Shown: positions 1 to 10,043 of the stretch, piece after piece
How the letters are laid out: the number at the start of each line of letters is the position of its first letter
How positions within the stretch are numbered: the stretch's first letter is position 1
Assembly (NCBI GenBank): GCA_011799875.1
Contig: CM022303.1
Coordinates: forward strand, 302,730,566-302,794,565
From: Thinopyrum elongatum
Lineage: Eukaryota; Streptophyta; Magnoliopsida; Poales; Poaceae
DNA: 64,000 bases
Direction of reading: 5' to 3'
Program-made: the position numbers and the translations under genes
The notes under the pieces: generated by a model
Database searches by the model: none
What the model was told of the DNA's origin: nothing
The model's input: the letters and a program-made list of their open reading frames with translations, nothing else

Positions 1-2081
1 GTAGCTCCCGAGGCAGACGCCGCACAGGAGTACGACTACGTCCCCGACGATACTACTGAAGACCTTGCCCTTGCCCCCGAGCAAACAGGCAAGCACCCCC
101 ATTTTGAGCATGCCTATATCGCCTATTCTCTTCTCTCTTATGCTTGCATTAGAATTGCTACTGCTACTGTTTTCCTATATCTGCTGCATAGCCTGATTAT
201 TGTACCCTGCTTTGTTACCTTACCGGTTATCCTAGACTGCTTAGTATAAGGTGGGTAGAGACACGACCGAGACCCCCACTTGATCCCGACTGCCCTGCTG
301 GACATCAGAAGACCCGATCATCGGGATTGAAGACTAGACCATGGCACCGCACATCCCTTCCCCTTAGTTGCCGACACTGCTGGGTTATCATCGAGTGCCG
401 AGGGTGATACCTCGTCAGCACTTCTGATGTTAACCTTGTAGGTTAGTTACTCGGTCGTGGTAAGCGAGGGTGATTCCTTCTACACCACCCCCGATAACGA
501 CGTCGTCGCGCAACTCCTCAAGGTGGACCTCGAGGGTGATTCCTCCTTCGTTCACCTTGATGATAACATCGAGCGGGAATTCCATCGAGGGTGATTCCTT
601 AGGGTTCCCTTCGGTGTCAGACACACAGTTACCTTGGATATTATGACTTGCACTAAACTATGATACTAAAGACGGGTCGGCCCTGAGGGGTACCCGCGCG
701 AGCTTAACGCGAAGTGATGTGGAGTCGGGTTGACCTGGATGGTGCCCGCGAGATAACTACGAGGCGTGGCCGGGCATTCTTAGCCCTTGCCGCAAGTCCT
801 CGAGACGGGGCGACGGGGTCACATCGATCGTGAGTCTCTGCTCGTTTCCGCGCGCTCCTAATCCACTACGGTTTGGATATTTGATCCGAGGGGCCTCTGG
901 CCCGATAGCACTAACCATCACGTGGGCATAGTATGGGCGTTCTGCGTCGTACACATCAGCCGAAGCTTGTTGGACGTCAGTAAGGAGCGGCGCACGCCGA
1001 GTTGGACTGGTAACGCAACCGCGCTTGTATAAGGGGTTGCTAGGTCTGCTCTCGGTGGCCCCGTAACGTGCAGGAGTTCCCGGGGCGATGGCCCAAGACC
1101 CCTGGGGGCATAGGTTTAGTCCGGCGTGCTGACCTCTCTTATAAGCCTAGGTCGGGTTGCGGCGTGTTGCTTAGCCGAGGCCGGGCATGACCCAGAAAAG
1201 TGTGGCCGGCCAGAGTTAAGTGAGCGTGGTGGGTAAGTTGGTGCACCCCTGCAGGGAAGAAACTTCTATCGATAGCCTGTCCTACGGTAACGGACACTCG
1301 GAGTTGTATCCCGATCGGTACAACTAGAACATGTGGTGAGAACTGGATAGTACGGCTCTGGGATTGCTTTCTCGCAGGGAGTCGAGAAAGGATCTCAGGT
1401 CGAGGTTGATGATATTACTACTACTACTTTACATTATGTTCATCTGCTCTCTCCTGATGCTGCAAGACTGTCGAAGATTGTTGAAGATGCTAGTCTTCGA
1501 TAGGACTAGGCTTTCCCCCTCTACTCTGGCATTTCTGCAGCCCAGTCCACATATACAGCCATTCCTTTGACAATGATGCATATGTAGTGTAGATCCTTGC
1601 TTGCTGAGTACTTCGGATGAGTACTCACGTTTGCTTTATTTTCTTTTTCCCCATTTTCCATTTGATGCCACTAGACGACGGAGCCCCTGAGCCAGAAGCC
1701 CCAGCCGACGACCAGTACTACTACCCGCCTGGCGAGTACTACTACTACGAGGAGCCGTTCGACGACCAGGAGTAGGATCGGAGGGTCCAGGGCAGGAGGC
1801 CTACGCCTTTCGATCGTAGTATTTTATTTTACCCCGCCTCTGTGAAGGCCTAATTCTCTCTATATAATATATCTGTACCCAGATATCTAATGCTTCCGCT
1901 GACGCTTGTATGCCATCGAGCTATGTATTCGAGCCCTCGAGGCCCTGGCTTGTAATATTAAGCTTGTATGACTTTATTTTATGTTTTAGAGTTGTGTTGT
2001 GATATCTTCAAGTGAGTCCTTAGGCTTGATCGTGCGCATTTGCGTGTATGATTAGTGCACGATTAAGCCGGGGTCGTCACA
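1..2081 (+). repeat. 5' LTR of copy A, right 2081 bp
   Basis: Identical to 10058-12138 except four transitions. It ends GTCGTCACA directly before the primer-binding site. It holds the tail of the exon-like acidic segment (1-88), the GC donor at 89-90, four periodic GAGGGTGATWCC motifs (399, 465, 531, 586), the acceptor AG at 1673-1674 and the tyrosine-rich segment with its stop at 1773-1775. The left 2137 bp of the LTR lie outside the window. Confidence 0.95.
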
Positions 2082-2084
2082 GGT

Positions 2085-2097
2085 TGGTATCAGAGCC
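2085..2097 (+). other. Primer-binding site, initiator tRNA-Met type
   Basis: TGGTATCAGAGCC lies three bases after the LTR end and matches the usual plant PBS complementary to the 3' end of initiator tRNA-Met. Minus-strand DNA synthesis would start here. Copy B has the same site with one change (TGGTATCAAAGCC). Confidence 0.9.
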
Positions 2098-2474
2098 GAC
2101 TGCCTCTAGGAGTTCCCCCTTTCCAATTCCTTGGCCGAAGTTGAGTCTAGTGGTCAAAAATTGTTTTACTAACTTGGCTGTGTGGCTTACGGGCCCACGT
2201 CGCCAACTGGGTGGTATTAGGATCTTTTATTCCCCGTCTTTACTCTGGGATTCTATCCTCTCTTCTATTCGGGTTTTGCAAAATTACTAAACGCCGACAT
2301 TTAGGTTCTCGTTAATTCTATCCACCCGGAGAGCTGGATTCAGTGCGATTTCCCTGTCTTTGATCTGATTAGTCTGATAATCATTTTCCTTTCCATTGTT
2401 TTGTTTAACCTTTCCTTCCGAGATTGGTTATATTTCTCATTGTCTTATGACAACCCTGAACCTTTCTGTTTCAG

Positions 2475-3245
2475 ATTGATCGTCTATTTCCACCGCGGCC
2501 TACGACCCAGCTTGTGCTTCGCACTTGGGCTCGTGATGCCCCTGGATTTCCAGCTGTTCTGATCGCCCTCCTGAGTAGACTGGGTTACCGCTGGTATCCC
2601 GAGTACATGGTCTATGAGGTTTATCGCGAGTTCAACCAGGAACAGTACTATGCTGAAGTTCGGATTTATGATCAGCAGAACAACTCAGACACCGAGCTAC
2701 ACCTTTTTCATGGATTAGGCGTGACGATTGAGATGGCAGTACATGATGCCGCCTACTCTGCTGTCGCACGTCTCCGAGGAGAGCACAATGCTAACTTGGA
2801 TGATACTGTGTTTCGGTACATTCCGTATGCACCTGTTGGAGATGCTACTGGATTTTACACAGCTATCTATGCCCCGTACGAGTCTCGACGCTACGACCCG
2901 CAGGTTCTGATTCAGTGCACTCAGACTTTGGATTGCACTGTTCGTGCACTTGCTGTTGAGTTGTTTGCCACTCGAGCACGCTACTACGAGGCTATGACAC
3001 AGTTGCTACCAGCTGTTCGTGCAGGGATGCATCCGGAGTACATTCTTTACCCGAGCAGGACTGAGATGCCATCAGGGATCGTCTGGCCTGCTGTGGGAGG
3101 TCACATGCCTGCACGTGGACCTCTTCTTTCTTCTCGAGACCGGGTTCTGCATCAGAGTGCCCATGGAGCACAGGATCCTTCTGCGACGAACGTCCATCGT
3201 CCGCACTTGCAGTTACCCCGTTTCAGTGGTTTTCTCCGACGTTGA
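2475..3245 (+). CDS. Extra ORF upstream of gag (ORF0-like), start codon lost
   Basis: Open frame of about 256 codons between the PBS and gag; no known domain recognised. The protein is rich in Tyr, Arg and Ala, with recurring segments such as RYIPYAP and YDPQVLIQC, and no signal peptide or membrane segment. Copy B carries a related but broken copy at 22094-22864 (-). In B the frame opens with ATG straight after a splice-acceptor-like CTGTTTCAG; in A the same position (2475-2477) reads ATT after the same CTGTTTCAG, so the ancestral start seems lost. The next in-frame candidate here is a GTG at 2514. My recollection is that some rice Tekay-type elements carry an ORF0 in this place; function is unknown. 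Presence in both subfamilies suggests it was once a real gene of the element. Confidence 0.7.
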   Translation: MDRLFPPRPTTQLVLRTWARDAPGFPAVLIALLSRLGYRWYPEYMVYEVYREFNQEQYYAEVRIYDQQNNSDTELHLFHGLGVTIEMAVHDAAYSAVARLRGEHNANLDDTVFRYIPYAPVGDATGFYTAIYAPYESRRYDPQVLIQCTQTLDCTVRALAVELFATRARYYEAMTQLLPAVRAGMHPEYILYPSRTEMPSGIVWPAVGGHMPARGPLLSSRDRVLHQSAHGAQDPSATNVHRPHLQLPRFSGFLRR

Positions 3246-3488
3246 TGTAGCCTTTGCTATGTCCCGTTGTGTACTTCCTTACCGCGTGCCTGCGCGCCGC
3301 CTAGCATGTCTAGCTTTTCAATTTGCGCCGTTATGCTGCCCGAATGTAACCGACTATGTATGGATCTGTACGTCTTAATGACTACTTCTAGCATCTATTG
3401 CACTCTTTCAATAATGTCGAGTTACCTCATAATTATTGTTAAACACATGCATAAGCTATCGCTGAAATACCCCTGTTGGAATAGCAGG

Positions 3489-5888
3489 ATGGCTGACAAC
3501 AACCCGCCACCGCCGCCACCACCTGATTACATGGCAGCGATGATGCAACAGTTTGAACTCAACCGCCAGTTTATGACGGGGATTATGCAGCAATTCCCTC
3601 GTCCTGAAGCTAATCAGCAGCAACCATCCATTACCTTACCAGAGTTCATGAGGCTCAGTCCATCGTTTTTCCGCAACACAGTCAACCCACTGGATGCAGA
3701 TGACTGGCTGCGTGATATCTCTCATGAGATGGAGTCTGCTAGTGTCGCCAAAATTAACTATGTCACTTTTGCGACATATCTTCTTAAGGGTCCCGCAGCC
3801 CAATGGTGGGCCACTCACCGACAGACTCTGCCGCCTGGTACTGTCGTCACTTGGGCAGAGTTCAAGATTGCTTTCCGTGCCCGCTACATTCCTCTAGCTA
3901 TCATAGCTAGGAAGAAGGCTGAGTTCCGTAGCCTTGTCCAAGGAAACAAGACTGTGGAAGTCTATCAGCGCGAGTTTCTAGACTTATCTCGTTACGCTGA
4001 AGAGGACATTCCTACTGATGAACGTAGACAGGAGAAGTTTCGTGAAGGACTGCACCATGACATTCAGTTAGCCCTTCTTGTTCAAGATTACCCTGATTTC
4101 GCCACCTTGGTGAATAAGGCCATCATGGTTGAAACTGGACTTAAGAAGCACAAGGAAGCGTCCAGACGCACCCGTGAGTCGGGCTCATCTTCGGGCTCGT
4201 CTTCCCAGAAGCGACGCATCTGGTTTCCCCAAGGCATGTTCCGTTCAGCAGCTCCTGCGAACAGACCTTCTTATGCTGCACCACGTCTGCCACCTCCACC
4301 ACCGAGACAGCCCCTGCCAGCTCCAGCACCTCGAGCTCCAGCACCTCGTCCTGACAGCGGACTATGCTTCAAGTGTGGCAAGCCAGGTCACCGTGCTAGA
4401 GATTGTTCTCAGAATCAGAATCAACTAGCTCTCCCTTCTGCTGGACGTGGAATTGGCCGTGGTATTCCTCAGCAGCGCAACAATAATGCCAGACCTTCTT
4501 ATGGTCGTGGGCAGTACTACCACGTCAACATGTCTGGAGCTCCAGATCAACCAGATACTGTGATGGGTACACTTCTCGTTAATTCAGTACCTGCATCCAT
4601 TTTATTTGATTCAGGAGCATCGCACTCCTTCATGTCAGAACATTTTGCACGCATGCATGTCATTAAATGCGAATACATGAACACACCCTTATTGGTACAC
4701 ACTCCCGCGGGTGGTTGCCGAACCTCTGCAGTTAGCTATAATGTTCCCGTTGAAATCGAAGGGTTGGAGTTTAGTGCGTCTCCCATTATTCTGAAATCAT
4801 CCAAGATTGACCTTATTCTGGGAATGGATTGGTTGAAGGCCCATTATGCCTCAATCAATTGTGCCACCAAAGTTGTTCACCTCTTGCACCCCTCGAATGA
4901 GATGGTGAATTACCATGCTCATATCACTCAGAACGCCGAGGCTCAAATTTATGCCTTGAACGCGTTGAATGCTTCTCCGCTTGATGGGATCGAGAATATC
5001 CCAGTTGTCTGTGACTTCCCGGATGTTTTTCGAGAAGAACTTCCAGGAATACCCCCTGCTAGAGCTGTCGAGTACGTCATCGACTTGAAGCCTGGCACCA
5101 CTCCTATTGCGAAGCGTCCTTACAAGATGCCTCCGCACCACCTCATCGAGCTTGAGGAAATTGATAAATCCTTAAGGAAGGGTTTCATTCGCCCCAGTTC
5201 CTCTGCATGGGGAGCACCGTCTCTTTTCGTCAAGAAGAAAGATGGGACGAATAGGTTGGTCCAAGATTATCGTCCTATCAACCAGGCTACCATTCAGAAT
5301 AAATATCCACTTCCCCAGATCAACGATTTATATGATCAACTCGCTGGATCTTCGGTGTTTTCTAAACTCGACTTGAGGTTGGGTTATCACCAGATCCGTG
5401 TCCGCGAAGAGGATATTCCGAAGACTGCATTTGTTACTCGTTATGGCTCTTACGAGTACACAGTCATGTCGTTTGGTTTAACAAACGCTCCAGCTACATT
5501 CTCCTGCCTAATGAATTACATATTCATGGATTACCTCGACAAATTCGTCGTGGTATATCTGGATGATATTCTGGTTTATTCGAAGAGCAAAGAAGAACAT
5601 GCTGAGCACCTTCGACTAGTTCTGGAGAGACTTCGAGAGCACCAATTATATGCCAAGTACTCTAAGTGCGAATTCTGGCTTTCCGAGGTAACCTACCTTG
5701 GACATGTCATCTCCAAGGATGGAATTGCAGTTAACCCGGAGCGAGTTCAGGCTATTCTTGACTGGACCCCTCCGAAGAATGTCAAGCAAGTCAGAAGTTT
5801 CCTCGGGCTTGCAAGTTATTGCCGCCGATTCATCGAAAATTTCTCCAAGATTCCAGCCCTGACTAATCTGTCTCACAAAGGCCGTTAA
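3489..5888 (+). pseudogene. Gag-protease-reverse transcriptase part of pol, copy A
   Basis: The frame is open from 3267, but the likely start is ATG 3489 (MADNN, followed by a proline run), just after an AG, so about 799 residues. Order: capsid-type retrotransposon gag domain (about residues 65-220), Pro-rich linker, CCHC zinc knuckle [14 protein letters not shown] (about 293-306), aspartic protease with DSGAS (about 373) and LGMDWL, then reverse transcriptase with the active-site YLDD at 5556-5567 (about residue 690). It would package RNA, process the polyprotein and copy RNA to DNA in virus-like particles. The frame stops at 5888 because of the first of several single-base frame changes; RNase H and integrase continue in the next entry. 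All motifs before the break are intact. Confidence 0.92.
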
Positions 5889-6031
5889 GTTTGAGTGGAC
5901 AGACAAGTGTCAGGAAAGTTTCCAAACCCCAAGGACAAGCTCACTTCTGCTCCAGTGCTTGCTCCTCCTGATTCTCGCAAGGACTTGTCATATATTGCGA
6001 CGCCTCTCGTCAGGGATTAGGCTGCGTCCTA

Positions 6032-7882
6032 ATGCAAGAGCGGAGAGTATTATGCATATGCTTCACGTCAAATGAAGAGAATTATCCAGTGCATGATCTT
6101 GAACTTGCAGCAGTGATGTATGCATTGAAGTTATGGCGACACTACCTTCTGGGTAATCGGTGTGAAATTTATACCGATCACCAAAGTCTGAAATACTTAT
6201 TCACTCAACCGGATCTTAATCTCCGACAACAACGATGGTTAGAAGCTATTGCGGATTATGACTGCGGTATTTCTTATACCCCGGGCAAAGCTAATGTAAT
6301 GGCCGATGCCCTGAGTCGCAAGTCATATTGCAACAACCTCATGGTTAGGCAAGCTCAACCTCGTCTTCACGCAGAACTGACTCAGCTGAATCTGCGAATT
6401 CTTCCCCAGGGTTCTCTTAACAACCTTGTGGTACAGCCAGACCTTCTGAAGGCTGTTAAAGAAGCGCAAGCCAAAGATGCTGAAATTGACTTGATGAAGA
6501 AGGAGCTTCACCTTGCTAAGTATCGGGATTTCTCAGTTGCTGAAGATGGTACATTATATTTCAGAGACCGCATCGTAGTACCTCGCTTCGAGCTGATGAC
6601 TGACAAAGTCATGAAGGAGGCCCATGATACACCGCTATCTATCCATCCGGGTAGTACCAAAATGTATCGAGATCTTCGTCAAAGGTACTGGTGGTCTAGA
6701 ATGAAACAAGATATTGCTCGTTATGTTGCCGAGTGTGACGTTTGTCGTCGCGTGAAGGCAGAACATCAAAAACCTGCTGGAATTCTGCAACCGCTCCCTA
6801 TTCCTCTATGGAAGTGGGATAAAGTGCAAATGGACTTCATCACTGGTCTTCCCAAGTCTCAGAAGGGTCACGGTGCTATTCTTGTCATCGTTGACCAACT
6901 TTCCAAGGTTGCACACTTTCTGCCAGTTAAGGAGACTATTACTGCTAGTCAGTTAGCAGAGCTATATATCTCCAGAATTGTTTCACTCCATGGTATTCCC
7001 AAGGAAATCTGTTCAGACCGTGGCAGCATTTTCACTGGCCATTTCTGGGAAAGTTTCCAGAAAGCAATGGGAACTCATATTACCTGGAGTTCAGCTTATC
7101 ATCCCCAATCCCAAGGCCAAGTTGAGCGCGTTAATCAAGTGCTTGAAGACATGCTTCGAGCCTGTGTTATATCCTTCGGTAAGAAATGGGAGGAATCTCT
7201 CCCGTATGCCGAGTTCTCTTATAACAACAGTTATCAAGCCAGCTTAAAAATGGCCCCATTTGAGGTTCTTTATGGACGTAAATGTCGAACCCCTCTGAAT
7301 TGGTCAGAAACTGGGGAACGACCTCTTGTTGGACCGGACATTATTCAGCATGCCGAAGAACAAGTCCGAATTGTCCGGGAGAATCTCAAAGCAGCTCAAG
7401 ACCGTCAGAAGAGTAATTATGATCGCAAGCGATGGGGTGTGATCTATCAACCTGGTGATCAAGCTTATCTTCGTGTCACTCCAATGAAGGGCACCCGTCG
7501 TTTCGGAATCAAGGGCAAGCTAGCTCCTCGCTATATTGGTCCTTTCCGCATCGTGGCTAGACGGGGACAGGTGGCATATAAATTGGAGTTGCCACCGCAA
7601 TTCTCCCATATTCATGATGTCTTCCACGTGTCGCAACTCCGTAAGAGCTTCAAAGAATCCCCGCACCGTGCAGTGGATCATGAGATGCTCGAGCTACAAG
7701 ATGATCTTTCCTATAAGGAGCATCCGATCCGCATCCTCGACGAAGCTGAACGTCGTACTCGTCAGAAGACGACCAAGTTCCTAAAAGTGCAATGGTCGAA
7801 TCACACTGAAGACGAAGCCACTTGGGAACGCGAGGATCATCTCCGAGCAGAATATCCCGAACTCTTTCCTTCTACCTCCTAA
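6032..7882 (+). pseudogene. RNase H-integrase-chromodomain part of pol, copy A
   Basis: 616 codons, the continuation of the gag-pol polyprotein after a broken stretch at about 5875-6090. The C-terminal half of RNase H ([10 protein letters not shown]) is followed by integrase with its HHCC zinc domain (HPGS through CDVC, about 6640-6745), the catalytic core ([26 protein letters not shown]) and a C-terminal chromodomain (about residues 565-616). The chromodomain is the chromovirus hallmark and in relatives directs integration to particular chromatin. The front of RNase H is scrambled: the expected amino-acid similarity moves between frames several times between 5879 and 6090. Everything after about 6090 is open to TAA at 7880-7882. 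As it stands the element cannot make a full Gag-Pol. Confidence 0.9.
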
Positions 7883-7901
7883 ATTCTCGGGACGAGAATT
7901 T
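7881..7901. other. Perfect hairpin overlapping the pol stop codon
   Basis: A 9-bp stem (AAATTCTCG / CGAGAATTT) with a GGA loop begins in the pol stop codon and ends just before the polypurine tract. Copy B keeps an 8-bp version with the complementary loop (20706-20724). Confidence 0.75.
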
Positions 7902-7906
7902 CTTTT

Positions 7907-7919
7907 AGAGGAGGAGAAC
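7907..7919 (+). other. Polypurine tract, copy A
   Basis: AGAGGAGGAGAAC directly precedes the 3' LTR, which starts TGTAACACCC at 7921. It would prime plus-strand DNA synthesis. Confidence 0.88.
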
Positions 7920-9574
7920 TTGTAACACCCCCTTGTAATAAACTCTGTGACACTCTGTTAAAACTGCCAAGTCATGATCATTTGCAGTGCCAAGTCATAA
8001 GGGTTAATGAATCCAATTCAAATTCACATCTGAAAATCAACTCAAATTCAAAGGTGAATTATATAAAGTTGATCAAACACAGTTGGGAAAATGTTCATTA
8101 AATGACAAATAATCCAGGAACATTTCCAAAATCAACATCAAAATATTTGGAGTGGGATAATTGACTCAAACAACTTGAAACAGCACCCAAAACAGATTAT
8201 TCAATCTATTTAAATTGATATCAAATTCAAATGGAATTCAAATTAGTTCAAACCACTTTTTGGTGGGGGCTAATATTGCACTGCAATATTAGGGTCAACT
8301 TCCATATTTTTCAAAAGTGCACAACTATCCCAAACGTTTCAAAACAGAAGTGAAATAAAAGAAAATGTGACAGAAGCAGAGAAAGTAATAAACGGGACAC
8401 TGTGCACTGGGCCTTAGTGCACAGTGCCCCGATTAGAGGTCCAAACGGCCCAGCCCATCTCCCCGTCGTCCTCCTCCGTGCGCTGTCGCGCGCTGACGCC
8501 GACACGGCGACCGGCCGCCGCGCTGTCGCCCATCCGCGACGCCCCGGCAAGGATAAGAGCGGCCGAGCCCCTGGCTCAAACCCTAACCCCCCACAGACCT
8601 CTTCCCCCCTCGCGCGCCGTTCCCCCTTTACCCCTCCAGATCCGGCGCCCGAACGCCGCCGTCGCCGCGCGTCGGCACCGCCGTGGCCACTGGCATCCTC
8701 GAGCTTCTCCGACAAGCCCAAGCGATTCGCAGACGTCCACTCCTTCGTCCCCGCTCACCAGCTGGAGCAGGGAAGGTCGTCCTCACCGTCTTCGGCCACT
8801 TCCCCATCTCCGGCCACCGCGTCGAATTCCGGCGTCCTCGACCTCCTCTGCAGCTCCTAAGCATCCACGGGTCTTACGTGACCGCGCGGTGAGCTACTCT
8901 CTCCCCTGTTTCTTCCCATGATCCATCTCGCGCGCCATAGCTAGTCGTCCCCGAGGCCGTGCTCTGGTTGCCGCCGGTGAGCTCGGTGCAGCCGCCGTGA
9001 CCCTCGTCATCGCCAACAGAGGTCACTGTTGAGCTCCTGGTGCTCCCAGGAGCCCGGCGAGCTCAAGCCCGAGCCTCCCGTGCCTCCTAACTCCATCTCC
9101 CCGATCTCCCGTAGCTCATCTCCGCCGCGGCTCGACGCCGGCGAGATTCCGGCCACCCCCGCCGCTCCGACCATCACGGATGGACGCGGGTTGAAGTGCC
9201 CGTTCGAATGAACCAAGGCGCGCGCGAAACGGCTCACCGTAGCGGGATTCCGGCCAACTCCGGCGCGGATCCGCCGCGAGTGTGGTCGCCGGCGTCGCTC
9301 CGGCGACGCGGCTGACGTGGCGTTGGTGGGCCCCGCCTCAGAGTCGCTGCCAGTGGGCCCCGGGGGCCCCCGTTGACTGGGTTGACCCAGTCAACTTTGC
9401 TGACTAGGCAGCCCCAGTCTATGACATGTGGGCCCCCAGTAAATTAAAACTAATTAGAACATTTTAAAAATTAAAAGTTAATTAGATATACTAATTGTCT
9501 CACTGACATGTGGGGTCCACCCCCTAATTAACCCTGGTAATTAAATTAATCCACTGATTAGCCTAAACAGAGGC

Positions 9575-9606
9575 TGACATGTGGGTCCCACTGGACCCAC
9601 ATGTCA
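9575..9606. repeat. 14-bp-stem palindrome in the LTR
   Basis: TGACATGTGGGTCC and its exact reverse complement flank the 4-base loop CACT. The half-site TGACATGTGGG also occurs directly at about 9422 and 9506. Copy B has a degenerate version near 19065-19090. Confidence 0.8.
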
Positions 9607-9638
9607 TATTTGACTTAGTCAGCCGACTGTTGACTTGC

Positions 9639-9668
9639 TGACGTCAGCAGCGCGTCATGCTGACGTCA
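9639..9668. promoter_or_regulatory. Paired TGACGTCA sites, 22 bp apart
   Basis: TGACGTCA occurs at 9639-9646 and 9661-9668. The ACGT-core palindrome is a classic plant bZIP (TGA/CRE-type) binding sequence. The same pair at the same 22-bp spacing is in the 3' LTR of copy B (18997 and 19019), and CpG-decayed in its 5' LTR (25699 and 25721). Position upstream of the leader suggests a promoter element; factor binding is inferred. Confidence 0.6.
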
Positions 9669-9766
9669 TAATTCATTTTCGGATAAATAAAATAATTCCA
9701 GGAATTCAAATAAACTTTAAAAATTAATAACTTTTAAACCGTAGCTCGGATCGAAAAAGTTAAAAC

Positions 9767-9838
9767 ATGAAAGTTGCTCAGAACGACGAGCCGAGTCTGA
9801 TCGTGCCGTCTGTTTCTCCATCGGAACCTCCTACGTAG
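9767..9838 (+). CDS. Conserved 23-codon upstream ORF in the LTR leader
   Basis: ATG to TAG, 23 codons starting MKVAQNDE. Both LTRs of copy B have an ORF at the corresponding place with the same length and the same first eight residues, while later residues differ. It lies about 100 bp after the paired TGACGTCA sites and before the acceptor-like sequence at 10043. A role as a translated uORF is inferred; conserved DNA alone could also explain it. In B the stop codon is followed by GTGAAC, which resembles a 5' splice site; A lacks that. Confidence 0.4.
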   Translation: MKVAQNDEPSLIVPSVSPSEPPT

Positions 9839-10043
9839 AAGAACTCGTAACTCCGGACCCGAATCCGACAGATGAATAGTGCACACACGTCGGATATTAA
9901 ATCCCAGAATAATTCTAAAAATAACTAAAATGACTTAGATGCGTATTGAGGCAACCCTGCACTGCATCATAGCATCACACGCACCGTGTTGCATTTGTTT
10001 GCATTATGTTTACCTGTTTCTTCCCCCTCTTCTCTCTCGGTAG

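Noticed and set aside
399..599. Periodic GAGGGTGATWCC motifs as a CRISPR-like array
   Set aside because: Short imperfect repeats inside a plant LTR, no cas genes, eukaryotic context.
430..624. Minus-strand 64-codon ORF (repeated at 10487-10681)
   Set aside because: It is the reverse of the four GAGGGTGATWCC motifs; antisense shadow with no homologue.
757..954. Minus-strand 65-codon ORF, with similar ORFs at 17668-17871 and 24213-24575
   Set aside because: Conserved DNA in the LTR, antisense to element transcription, no domain; could be regulatory RNA sequence rather than protein.
1364..1570. 68-codon ORF in the LTR, with a partly similar ORF in copy B (17055-17270, minus)
   Set aside because: Similarity is explained by DNA-level conservation; starts differ, several frames are open, and it lies inside the intron-like stretch. 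Kept only as a possibility.
8402..8921. Overlapping ORFs of 136-165 codons in the GC-rich part of the copy A LTR
   Set aside because: High GC removes stop codons in all frames; products are low-complexity Pro/Ser/Arg and not shared with copy B.
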